DNA of 7,278 nt from Actinomycetota bacterium (lineage in GTDB: Bacteria > Actinomycetota > Actinomycetes > Actinomycetales > Microbacteriaceae). This document shows positions 1 through 6,450 of this stretch, piece after piece. Below the pieces are notes generated by a model. It was not told where the DNA came from. It saw only the letters and a program-made list of their open reading frames with translations, and ran no database searches. The stretch's first letter is position 1. Each line of letters begins with the position of its first letter. The stretch is from the NCBI GenBank assembly GCA_009699665.1, contig WLNS01000068.1:1-7278 (forward strand), given 5' to 3'. The position numbers were made by a program, and so were the translations under genes.

Positions 1-850
1 TAGCCGCAGCCAGTGGCAAATTATTGGCCGTGCCGACGTTGGTATAAACGAGGTTTCCCAACATTTGGCTCGCGCCACCGACAATATTGACGGTGATGTA
101 GTCGCCGAGGGAGAGACAGAAACTAAAAATTGAGCCGGCAATAACCGCGGGCCAAATCATCGGCATCACGATGAGGCGGATGGTCGACCACGATTTTCCG
201 CCCAGATCACTCGACGCCTCGAGGAGTGAATTGGGCACTCGCTCAAGCCCAGCAAATATCGGCAGGATGACGTAGGGCAGCCAGAGGTAAGCGAGGGTGA
301 TCACGGTGGCGGGAAGTCCGAAACCAGGGCTCTGCAGGCCAAAGGGCTGAAGAATCCACGAGAGCAATCCATCGCCCGAGAGAATAGAGCGCCAGGCGTA
401 AACCTTGACCAAATAGCTGGCCCACAGGGGCATCAGCACGGCAACCGCGAGAATTCTCTGCCACCGGGTCGAGGCAACCTTCGCCATGAAGAAGGCGATC
501 GGCAGAGCGAGCAAAACATCAATGACGGTCACCAGAGCGGCCACACCCACCGTGCGCAGCGTTACCGCGTGATACAGGGAACCCGTGACCACGTTCACAA
601 TGTTGGCGAAGGTCCACTCCACCCGTACATCGCCGGTATAGCTATCAACCGTCCAAAAAGCGGTAATGAGCAGTGTGGCAAGGGCCACGATGTAGACGAC
701 AATCAACCACGTCAGCGGCGCCGAGAGCAAGAGGCTCAGTCGCAGCCGCGGGTGACGGGAGAGAAAAACAGATCCACGACGGGCTGCGGTGTCCCGAGGA
801 GGGAGCACCGCAGCCGCGCCGTGGCGCGACGACGAATCGTCACGAATCAC
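1..850 (-). CDS. potB: Polyamine-type ABC transporter permease, PotB-like (3' end outside window)
   Basis: Integral membrane subunit of an ABC importer. It would form half of the channel that receives substrate from the binding protein encoded just upstream and is driven by the ATPase of the same operon. 283 residues are visible from a GTG start at 850. After a basic, Arg-rich N-terminus, hydrophobic segments lie near residues 38-66, 100-122, 133-150, 180-201 and 231-250. The sixth expected segment is cut by the window edge. The permease (EAA) loop that docks on the ATPase is visible at residues 211-230, with E211, A212, G217 and P230 in the usual spacing. It is followed by SLGDYIT near 247-253, which is typical of the PotB branch. 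The GTG is preceded by AAGGG 7 nt upstream. The binding-protein stop codon is in the same frame, so no earlier start is possible. PotB-type proteins are about 280-310 residues, so little is missing. Polyamine as substrate is inferred from family resemblance; another small cation or organic substrate is possible. Confidence 0.9.
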   Translation of the reverse strand, partial: MIRDDSSSRHGAAAVLPPRDTAARRGSVFLSRHPRLRLSLLLSAPLTWLIVVYIVALATLLITAFWTVDSYTGDVRVEWTFANIVNVVTGSLYHAVTLRTVGVAALVTVIDVLLALPIAFFMAKVASTRWQRILAVAVLMPLWASYLVKVYAWRSILSGDGLLSWILQPFGLQSPGFGLPATVITLAYLWLPYVILPIFAGLERVPNSLLEASSDLGGKSWSTIRLIVMPMIWPAVIAGSIFSFCLSLGDYITVNIVGGASQMLGNLVYTNVGTANNLPLAAA

Positions 851-853
851 TAA

Positions 854-2023
854 CTAGCCCTTGATTTCCTGCCACGCAGCAGTCCACTGCGTGTAGTCCG
901 TGCAGGTGACGTCGGTGCGTCCATCGAGACAAGCCGCGACTGGAGTAGTCCAGTAGTAGAGCTTGTCAGAGAACGCAGCGTCGCCAGCGTTGAACGCGGC
1001 GCAGTCCTCGCGGAAGTCACAGGCCTTGGAGTTGGACGGAGCCTCACCAAAGTAACCCGTTGCCATGCCGTTTGCCTCGGGGCTGATGATGTAGTTCATC
1101 CACGCGTAGGCACAGTTGGGGTTAGCCGACTTGGACGAAATCATCCACGTGTCGGACCATCCGGTTGCTCCCTCATCGGGCAGAACAGCCTTTACCGTTG
1201 CCGTCGGGTCAAGGTAGTTCATGATGACCTGCCAGGTGGTGGTGGCTACTGTCGTTCCCGAGTTCAGGGCATCAATCGCCTTGAGGTAGTCGCTCCAGTA
1301 CTCGCCCACGTTGGCACGCTGACCCTTGAGCAGGTCGACAGCTGCAGCGAGCTGCGTTTCGTCGAGCGCGTAAGGGTTGGTGATCTTGAGCTCAGGGTTG
1401 TGCGACATCAGGTACACAGCCGCGTCGGCAATGTAGATCGGTGAGTCATAACCCGAAATCTTTCCCTTGTAGGGCGATTCGGCGTCGAAGACAACGTCCC
1501 ATGAGGTGGGTGCTGGCGATACGACCTCGGTGTTGTAGGCCAACAGGTTGGCGCCATAGCCGTGGGGAACACCGTAGGCCTGACCATCAACCGAGTTCCA
1601 CTGACGATCCTTGAGGTAGTCGTAAACGTCAGCGTAGTTGGGGATGAGCCCGGTGTTGACGGGCGCAACTTCGCCACCCGCGATCAGACGCTCCGTGGCA
1701 TCACCCGATGCCGAAACGACGTCGTAGTCGCCCGTCTTCATCAGGCTCACGGCCTCATCCGACGTGCCGAACGTCTTTGACGTCACCTTGCAGCCGGTCT
1801 GCTCCTCAAACGGCGTTACCCAGTCATAGGCGGGGTCGTTTGTTCCGTCTTCGGCATATCCGGGCCAGATGAGCAGGTTTACCTGCCCCTCGTTGTCACC
1901 GAGCTTGTCGAGCATCTTGACAGAATTTCCGCCGGATGACGTTCCACAAGCGCTCAGCACGAGAGCCGTGCCAAGTGCGACAACCGAAATTGCGATTGCC
2001 TTTGTGCCTCTCTTGGTTCCCAT
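854..2023 (-). CDS. potD: Lipoprotein substrate-binding protein of a polyamine-type ABC importer, PotD-like
   Basis: Extracellular solute-binding protein that captures the substrate (probably spermidine, putrescine or a related compound) outside the membrane and delivers it to the permease. It has 389 residues from the ATG at 2023. A more upstream start at 2098 is formally open, but it would overlap the ATPase gene and put 25 residues before the signal peptide. The ATG at 2023 has GGAG 6 nt upstream. Residues 1-26 form a type II signal peptide with a basic start, a hydrophobic core and lipobox LSAC, so C26 would be lipidated and anchor the protein. The mature part begins with LLIWPGYAEDG (50-60) and contains GDYDVVSASGDATERLI (98-114) and the C-terminal ISPEAN stretch (313-318). 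These are features of the polyamine/Fe3+-type binding-protein fold. Six further cysteines (C78, C304, C335, C341, C365, C374) could form disulfides. The ATPase lies 38 nt upstream and the permease starts 3 nt after the stop. The exact ligand is not determined by sequence. Confidence 0.92.
   Translation of the reverse strand: MGTKRGTKAIAISVVALGTALVLSACGTSSGGNSVKMLDKLGDNEGQVNLLIWPGYAEDGTNDPAYDWVTPFEEQTGCKVTSKTFGTSDEAVSLMKTGDYDVVSASGDATERLIAGGEVAPVNTGLIPNYADVYDYLKDRQWNSVDGQAYGVPHGYGANLLAYNTEVVSPAPTSWDVVFDAESPYKGKISGYDSPIYIADAAVYLMSHNPELKITNPYALDETQLAAAVDLLKGQRANVGEYWSDYLKAIDALNSGTTVATTTWQVIMNYLDPTATVKAVLPDEGATGWSDTWMISSKSANPNCAYAWMNYIISPEANGMATGYFGEAPSNSKACDFREDCAAFNAGDAAFSDKLYYWTTPVAACLDGRTDVTCTDYTQWTAAWQEIKG
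858..862 (-). promoter_or_regulatory. Ribosome binding site of the permease gene, inside the end of the binding-protein gene
   Basis: AAGGG on the minus strand lies 7 nt before the GTG at 850. It is embedded in the last codons of the substrate-binding protein. It supports the GTG start and suggests translational coupling, because ribosomes terminating at the TAG at 854-856 would sit on this site. Confidence 0.6.
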
Positions 2024-2029
2024 TATTGA

Positions 2030-2033
2030 CTCC
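2030..2033 (-). promoter_or_regulatory. Ribosome binding site that decides the start of the binding-protein gene
   Basis: GGAG on the minus strand lies 6 nt before the ATG at 2023. It favours this ATG over the upstream in-frame start at 2098, which lies inside the ATPase gene. The 38-nt gap holding it shows no clear hairpin. Confidence 0.7.
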
Positions 2034-2061
2034 AATCGATATATGGGGTGTTGGGTCTGAC

Positions 2062-3078
2062 CTATGCCGAAAGAACGACCACGTCGGTGGCCTTCCACGA
2101 CACAGTGACCCGTTTTCCCCGAAGCGCTGCTGCAGCTTCGGGAGTTTTTTCATCGTCGATGACGTTGATGCGCGCTCCGGCATCCAGGTCAACAACAATT
2201 CGTGATGCGCCACCAATGTAGATGGCATCGACCACGGAACCGAGAGCCGAGTTGGCTGAGGTTCGCGTGGACGTTTCAATGGACATGCGCTCGGGTCGAA
2301 TGGAGAAAGCACCCTTCTTGCCGATCACCTTCACCGCGAGATCGCCCTCGAAAACGTTACTTGTGCCAACAAAATCGGCGACAAATGCCGACCGTGGCTT
2401 CTCGTATATCTCTTGTGGCGTGCCAAGTTGAACGATACGGCCGTCGCTAAAGACCGCGACGCGATCGCTGAGGGTCAGCGCCTCTTCTTGATCGTGGGTG
2501 ACAAAGATGAAAGTAATGCCCAGGTCTCGTTGGATCTCTTTGAGCTCGACCTGCATTTGCTCGCGCAATTTCAAATCGAGGGCGCCCAGGGGTTCATCGA
2601 GCAAAAGGGCTTTTGGTTCGACGATCGTGGCCCGGGCGAGGGCAACGCGCTGTCGCTGACCACCGGAGAGTTGTGACGGCTTGCGGTCACCGAAACCGCC
2701 GAGGCGCACTGTCTCGAGTGCTGCCCGGGCACGTTCCAGGCGCTCCGCCTTTTTGATGCCGCGGATGCGAAGGCCATACGCCACGTTCTGCAATACGGTC
2801 ATGTGCGGAAAGAGTGCGTAGTCCTGAAAGACAGTATTGACATCCCGATCGAACGGGGCCGCAGTGGTGACATCTTGACCGAAGAGCGAAACCGTTCCGC
2901 TCGTGGGCTTCTCGAATCCCGCGATCAGGCGAAGCACCGTTGTCTTGCCCGACCCCGATGGGCCGAGCATAGAGAAAAATTCACCGGGCGCGATGTCAAG
3001 CGAAACGCCATCGACCGCCGTCACAGATCCAAAGGTCTTTGTGAGCGCGCTCAGGCGAATCGCGGGGGCTACAACCAC
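2062..3078 (-). CDS. potA: ATP-binding protein of a polyamine-type ABC importer, PotA-like
   Basis: Cytoplasmic ATPase that powers import through the permease encoded downstream. It has 338 residues from a GTG at 3078. All nucleotide-binding motifs are intact: Walker A GPSGSGKTT (39-47), Q-loop Q85, signature LSGGQ (137-141), Walker B ending D161-E162, and H-loop H195. The D-loop GALD follows Walker B. Residues from about 236 to the end form a C-terminal TOBE-like regulatory region, including the SIRPERM stretch near 259-265 that is common in the PotA/MalK/FbpC group. The open frame continues upstream to 3345, but that extension lies antiparallel within no known domain and overlaps the end of the wall-protein gene. 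The GTG at 3078 is chosen because GGAAGG stands 9 nt before it and the family normally starts a few residues before the beta-strand IRLSALTKTFG. It is the first gene of the importer operon, 65 nt after the wall-protein stop. Related ATPases serve iron(III) or maltose importers; the PotB- and PotD-like neighbours favour polyamines. Confidence 0.94.
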   Translation of the reverse strand: MVVAPAIRLSALTKTFGSVTAVDGVSLDIAPGEFFSMLGPSGSGKTTVLRLIAGFEKPTSGTVSLFGQDVTTAAPFDRDVNTVFQDYALFPHMTVLQNVAYGLRIRGIKKAERLERARAALETVRLGGFGDRKPSQLSGGQRQRVALARATIVEPKALLLDEPLGALDLKLREQMQVELKEIQRDLGITFIFVTHDQEEALTLSDRVAVFSDGRIVQLGTPQEIYEKPRSAFVADFVGTSNVFEGDLAVKVIGKKGAFSIRPERMSIETSTRTSANSALGSVVDAIYIGGASRIVVDLDAGARINVIDDEKTPEAAAALRGKRVTVSWKATDVVVLSA

Positions 3079-3087
3079 TTCGTTAAA

Positions 3088-3093
3088 CCTTCC
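3088..3093 (-). promoter_or_regulatory. Ribosome binding site of the ATPase gene
   Basis: GGAAGG on the minus strand lies 9 nt before the GTG at 3078. It supports GTG as the start and rules against the long upstream extension of this frame. Confidence 0.65.
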
Positions 3094-3143
3094 GAGGGAA
3101 TGTAACCACCATCCAACCACAAGGTCGGCTGAGTCTCTATTCC

Positions 3144-6100
3144 TTAGGGAATCACGGCGCCAGTGGAAGCTGACCAGCGAGATTCGGTCGTCGCACCCTT
3201 CACGCCGGTCACCTTTACGGCAATATTCTTTCCCACTTCTGCAGCCTTCAGCACGTAGGTGCTCGACGTCGCGGCCGCAATGTCTGAGCAGCCCGTGGGT
3301 GCCGTCACGGTGGCCACCGCTATCGCAGTGGAGCAGCTCACCCACTGGTAGCTATAGCTTGTGTACAGCTTCAGTGACAGCATCTTGGACCAACTCACCG
3401 GACCTACTTGTCCGTCAGAGAGAAGCCCATACTTGCTTTGGAACGCCCGAACATTTGCCGTGGTCTGAGCGCCGTAGGCGCCATCTGCCGTTGTGGCAAA
3501 GCCAGCCCGCGTGAGATAGGTCTGGATCGACTTCACGGGATAACGATTCGCGCCGTAGGTGGGGCCATCTGCCGGAATAGCGGGGGTAGGCGCCCCGAGC
3601 CACTCACCCGATGTGGCGAGCAGGGACTGACCGACCTTGGCGGTTCCCGATGCTGTTGGTGATTTGGCCGGTGTCGGCACCGTAGAGGTAGGTGTTGGCG
3701 TCGGGGTTGGCGTGGGGGTCGCCGATGGGCTGGCCGTTGCCGAAGGCGTCGGAGTGGACGTCGTCGGGGTTGGCGTGGGGGTCGCCGATGGGCTAGCCGT
3801 TGCCGAAGGCGTCGGAGTGGACGTGGGTGTCGGAGTGGCAGCTGGCACGAGCGCCGTCGAGGCACTCCAACGTGTCGCAGACTGCGTGCCACTCTCACCA
3901 AAGACGCGAATCGCAAGATATGCGCTCGAATCAGCGGCAACCGGTCGATAGGTTGTCGTCGTTGCTGCCGTGATGTCCGTGCAGTTAACGGGTCCTGTCA
4001 CCGTGGCTGTGGGTATGGCCGCCGGGCACCGGATCCACTGTGTCTGGTAGGTCGTGTAAAGCTTCAGGGCCTGCATTTTGTTCCACGTTGCCGGTCCCAC
4101 AATGCCGTCTGACGTGAGACCGTTGCGCGTCTGGAATGTCTTGACACTGGCCGCTGTTCCGGGGCCGTAGGCGCCATCGACGGTGGTCGCAATCCCGGCT
4201 CGAGTCAGGTACGTCTGGATTGCCTTAACGGAATAGGCGTTCGCGCTATAGGTGGGGCCGTCGGTGGGGATCGCGGCGGTCGGTGCACCCAGCCACTGCC
4301 CGGTGGCTGCGGTGAGAAGGCCCACCGTTGTGGCCACGCCCGTGATTGTCGGCGGGTTCACGATTGCCGTCGGGGTGGGTGATGGCGTCGGAGTTGGAGT
4401 GGGTGTGGGTGTGGGGATTGTGGAGTCAACCACGACAGCGGTAGTGACAGACCAGCGCCTCTCGACGATGGCACCTCTCGTAGCCGTAACGCGGAGGCTG
4501 ACGTACGTTCCCACATCTGCGGCTGTGGCTGTGTATGCGGCCGCAGTTTGGCCGGCGATATCTGCGCAGGTTGTCGGCTGAACGTTTGCCGGTGCGACAA
4601 GTGGCGCCGAGCACCGTTGCCACTGCAGCACGTAGGTGGATGGAGTATTCGACGAGACCATGTGTGCCCAAGTTCCGGGACCCACCACACCATCGGCCGC
4701 CAAACCATACTTAGCTTGATAGAGGGCAACATTGCCCTGGGTTTGAGGGCCGAAGATGCCATCAACATCCGTGGGGAAACCAGCGCGAGATGTATAGGTC
4801 TGAATGGCCTTGACCGGATATCCCGATCCGTATGTGGGGCCATCGGTCGGAACGGGCGGGAAACTCGTCGCACCCAGCCACTGACCGATAACCCCCGTCA
4901 GCGCCGCGCCTGTGCGGGCCGCCCCTGTTACGTAGGGATCGAGCGTGACGGCGCGCGAGGCCGTCCAAACCGCGTTTGTTCCTGATGCGTTCGTGGCCGA
5001 AACTCGGGCGCTGAGTGCCTTGCCCCACGCAGCGCTGGTTACGGAAAGCGTCGCTGATGTTGCACCAGAGATTGCCGAACATCCCGCCGGAGCGAAAGAA
5101 GTCGGACCTGGCACGTCGGCCGTGCAGACGAACCACTGATAGTCATATCTTGTGGGAGTCCCACCCCAGGTTCCCGCGTTGACCGTGGCCGCGGCGCCGA
5201 CAGCCGCGGCGCCCGAAAGTACGGGGGCCGTTGTCAGCGTTGGTGAACCCACCGGGCCCGCCGTGCTCGGAGTCCACAGCGTGACCGACCCGCGGGTATT
5301 TGCCGCAACCACCTTGACCGTGACGAACTTTCCGACGTCACTCGCTGTGGGCACATACGTGACGCCAGCCGTTCGCACCGTGCAGTTGGCCGGCTGAGTT
5401 GACGTCGTCGCTGGCACATTGGCCGCACACGCTTGCCACTGATAGGTGATCGTGGGCGTTGGCGAACCGACCCATTCACCGGGTGAAGCGGTCAGAGTGG
5501 AGCCCACGCCCGGTTGTCCGGTGATGCCCGGATTCGCCTTAAGGATCGGGGCAGCTGTTTGGGTGCTGCCAAACCAGTCGGAGTAGTAGTTATAGAAGTT
5601 TCGGTTTCCATAGGCCGAACATCCGTCGCCCAAACCGTACCCTGCGTTGAGGGCGGCCTGATTGGGTGTATAGGGCGTGTAGATATAAAGCGCGTGAGTG
5701 GCCTGGTTCTCAATGAGCACGGGCTTGGTTCCGCACGCATAGTTGCCCGCTCCATCGCGCACGGGACTGTAGAGAAGGTTGGAAACCTGCCCTACCGGTT
5801 TCCACAGATCGAACCGCGTATCCCAGGCTGTTCCCGCACCCGTACCCGCCGGTTGGGTGTAGCGCTTGAGTTGATACGACCCGTAGTGCACCTGGTTGAA
5901 AAAGCCGTAGTACTCGGAATCGCAGGCAGCTGTATCGGGGCAGCCGGCACCCATGGCGGACCGAAAACGGCCCGAAGATGGTGCGGTGCTCGTGACGAGC
6001 CCCTGTTCCTTTTGCAACATCACCAAAATGGTTCGCTGGCTGATGCCGCACGCCTTGCCCACTTTGTAGATAATGGTGGCGGCTGATTCGTTGGCCGCAC

Positions 6101-6413
6101 CCTGATAGGTCGAGCACATCGGGTTTCCTGCGATGGTACGAGTCGTTTCGGTGTAGTTCTTGAGGCAGACGTATCCGCCCGCACAAGACGGAACCTTGGC
6201 ATTGAGGAACGCCTGTACCTCGGCGACCGACATTGCGTTGCCGTCAAAAAACAGAGCGTCCGCGATGATATTGCCCGCGCGAAATTGGCTCATGTCTGCG
6301 GCAGTTGCCGGTGCACTGGCCGAACCCACGGCCACGAAGAGCCCCATGACGAGTGCCAAGACACTCACCAGAGCAATCTGTGCGCGCCTAAACGGTCCGG
6401 ACTTTAAATCCAT
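3144..6413 (-). CDS. Large secreted wall-associated protein: conserved Cys-rich N-terminal domain, five Ig-like modules, three inserted peptidoglycan-binding domains
   Basis: 1089 residues, complete. Residues 1-39 are a Sec signal peptide (basic start, hydrophobic core 12-30, Ala-rich cleavage region). Residues 40-284 form a conserved domain seen in many secreted actinobacterial proteins of unknown function. It has eight cysteines (77, 83, 100, 122, 158, 164, 227, 265) and a segment around MLQKEQGL (132-139) that resembles the catalytic-Glu helix of lysozyme-like enzymes. Five Ig-like modules follow at about 295-388, 396-491, 493-662, 687-856 and 917-1089. Each has a G-x-W-x-G strand, a QW strand, and two cysteines exactly 15 residues apart (329/344, 430/445, 601/616, 796/811, 1027/1042). 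Modules 3-5 carry a PG_binding_1-type domain (about 524-585, 718-780, 949-1011) with DGxxG and VGPxxW motifs. Thr-Pro linkers lie at 663-686 and 857-916. There is no LPxTG motif or C-terminal membrane anchor, so wall attachment would be non-covalent. No convincing Shine-Dalgarno precedes the ATG. Role inferred: cell-wall binding, possibly wall cleavage. It could instead be a purely structural or adhesive surface protein. Confidence 0.93.
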   Translation of the reverse strand: MDLKSGPFRRAQIALVSVLALVMGLFVAVGSASAPATAADMSQFRAGNIIADALFFDGNAMSVAEVQAFLNAKVPSCAGGYVCLKNYTETTRTIAGNPMCSTYQGAANESAATIIYKVGKACGISQRTILVMLQKEQGLVTSTAPSSGRFRSAMGAGCPDTAACDSEYYGFFNQVHYGSYQLKRYTQPAGTGAGTAWDTRFDLWKPVGQVSNLLYSPVRDGAGNYACGTKPVLIENQATHALYIYTPYTPNQAALNAGYGLGDGCSAYGNRNFYNYYSDWFGSTQTAAPILKANPGITGQPGVGSTLTASPGEWVGSPTPTITYQWQACAANVPATTSTQPANCTVRTAGVTYVPTASDVGKFVTVKVVAANTRGSVTLWTPSTAGPVGSPTLTTAPVLSGAAAVGAAATVNAGTWGGTPTRYDYQWFVCTADVPGPTSFAPAGCSAISGATSATLSVTSAAWGKALSARVSATNASGTNAVWTASRAVTLDPYVTGAARTGAALTGVIGQWLGATSFPPVPTDGPTYGSGYPVKAIQTYTSRAGFPTDVDGIFGPQTQGNVALYQAKYGLAADGVVGPGTWAHMVSSNTPSTYVLQWQRCSAPLVAPANVQPTTCADIAGQTAAAYTATAADVGTYVSLRVTATRGAIVERRWSVTTAVVVDSTIPTPTPTPTPTPSPTPTAIVNPPTITGVATTVGLLTAATGQWLGAPTAAIPTDGPTYSANAYSVKAIQTYLTRAGIATTVDGAYGPGTAASVKTFQTRNGLTSDGIVGPATWNKMQALKLYTTYQTQWIRCPAAIPTATVTGPVNCTDITAATTTTYRPVAADSSAYLAIRVFGESGTQSATRWSASTALVPAATPTPTSTPTPSATASPSATPTPTPTTSTPTPSATASPSATPTPTPTPTPTSTVPTPAKSPTASGTAKVGQSLLATSGEWLGAPTPAIPADGPTYGANRYPVKSIQTYLTRAGFATTADGAYGAQTTANVRAFQSKYGLLSDGQVGPVSWSKMLSLKLYTSYSYQWVSCSTAIAVATVTAPTGCSDIAAATSSTYVLKAAEVGKNIAVKVTGVKGATTESRWSASTGAVIP
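3147..3665 (-). repeat. Composite Ig-like module 5 with inserted peptidoglycan-binding domain (C-terminal)
   Basis: Residues 917-1089. W938 and W1024 are 86 residues apart, with the peptidoglycan-binding insert at 949-1011 (VKSIQTYLTRAG, DGAYGAQT, DGQVGPVSW). The cysteine pair is 1027/1042. The protein ends directly after the last Ig-like strand, with no anchor or sorting signal. Confidence 0.86.
3666..3845 (-). repeat. Thr-Pro-Ser-Ala linker 2
   Basis: Residues 857-916 form a low-complexity Thr/Pro/Ser/Ala spacer between modules 4 and 5, longer than linker 1. It contains the 63-bp tandem duplication listed separately. Confidence 0.88.
3699..3824 (-). repeat. 63-bp tandem duplication inside linker 2
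   Basis: 3699-3761 and 3762-3824 are adjacent copies of 63 bp with a single difference (g at 3732, a at 3795), which is a synonymous Ala codon change. The unit is exactly 21 codons and in register with the reading frame (residues 864-884 and 885-905, both TSTPTPSATASPSATP followed by TPTPT). The near-identity points to a recent duplication and a length-variable spacer. Confidence 0.93.
3846..4355 (-). repeat. Composite Ig-like module 4 with inserted peptidoglycan-binding domain
   Basis: Residues 687-856. W707 and W793 are again 86 residues apart, with the peptidoglycan-binding insert at 718-780 (VKAIQTYLTRAG, DGAYGPGT, DGIVGPATW). The cysteine pair is 796/811. It resembles module 5 closely in protein and visibly in DNA, for example around the DGPTY motif, which indicates duplication of the whole composite unit. 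Confidence 0.86.
4356..4427 (-). repeat. Thr-Pro linker 1
   Basis: Residues 663-686 are almost entirely alternating Thr and Pro (IPTPTPTPTPTP and so on), encoded by a simple GT-rich plus-strand tract. It is an extended, probably glycosylatable or wall-spanning spacer between modules 3 and 4. Confidence 0.85.
4428..4937 (-). repeat. Composite Ig-like module 3 with inserted peptidoglycan-binding domain
   Basis: Residues 493-662. The Ig-like half-strands around W512 and W598 are separated by 86 residues instead of the 11-12 seen in modules 1 and 2. A PG_binding_1-like domain of about 62 residues (524-585) fills the gap. Key motifs are VKAIQTY (534-540), DGIFGPQT (551-558) and DGVVGPGTW (574-582). 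The cysteine pair 601/616 matches the other modules. Confidence 0.85.
5562..6296 (-). other. Conserved actinobacterial N-terminal domain, possibly lysozyme-like
   Basis: Residues 40-284 of the wall protein. I recognise this domain from many secreted actinobacterial proteins, usually annotated as hypothetical. The visible pattern is an ESAATIIYKVGKACGIS helix (109-125), then ILVMLQKEQGLV with E136, then GCPDTAACDSEYYGFFNQV (157-175), and near the C-terminal end GYGLGDGCSAYGNRNFYNYY (258-277). A helix containing a Glu followed by an aromatic F-N-Q-V segment is reminiscent of soluble lytic transglycosylases (E-S-x-x followed by G-L-M-Q-I). That fold assignment is my inference. Confidence 0.6.
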
Positions 6414-6420
6414 ACTCGTA

Positions 6421-6450
6421 ATACTAAATCTTTTCTTTCGAGATTCCCAA
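6421..6450 (-). promoter_or_regulatory. Candidate promoter of the wall-protein gene, possibly giving a leaderless mRNA
   Basis: On the minus strand, TTGGGA (6445-6450) and TAGTAT (6421-6426) are 18 nt apart, a permissible -35/-10 spacing. The -10 fits the actinobacterial TAnnnT pattern. Only 7 nt separate TAGTAT from the ATG at 6413, so transcription would begin at or next to the start codon. This agrees with the lack of a good Shine-Dalgarno sequence. The -35 match is weak, and an alternative -10 (TATTAT, further upstream) exists without a good -35. Confidence 0.4.

Noticed and set aside
2024..2098. N-terminal extension of the binding protein to the ATG at 2098
   Set aside because: It would place 25 non-signal residues before the lipoprotein signal and overlap the ATPase gene. 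The ATG at 2023 has a good GGAG.
3099..3128. Possible ATPase-operon promoter (TACATT at 3099-3104 with CCGACC at 3123-3128, 18 nt apart, minus strand)
   Set aside because: The -35 matches the consensus at only three positions and the -10 match is modest. It is not strong enough to list as a feature.
2903..3514. 203-codon plus-strand open frame across the ATPase start and wall-protein end
   Set aside because: It is antisense to two well-supported genes. Its composition is Arg/Ser/Pro-rich, as is typical of a shadow frame, and it shows no recognisable domain.
3637..3951. Plus-strand open frame encoding a long Gly-Val repeat
   Set aside because: It is the antisense of the Thr-Pro linker. The GVGVGV pattern is a by-product of the ACC-CCG-type repeat on the minus strand, with no start signal or domain.
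5186..5215. GC-rich near-palindromic stretch resembling a hairpin
   Set aside because: It lies inside Ala/Gly/Val codons of Ig-like module 2 and is explained by alanine-rich coding sequence. No terminator function is expected mid-gene.
5514..6086. 190-codon plus-strand open frame
   Set aside because: It lies opposite the conserved N-terminal domain of the wall protein and has no ribosome binding site or family resemblance.
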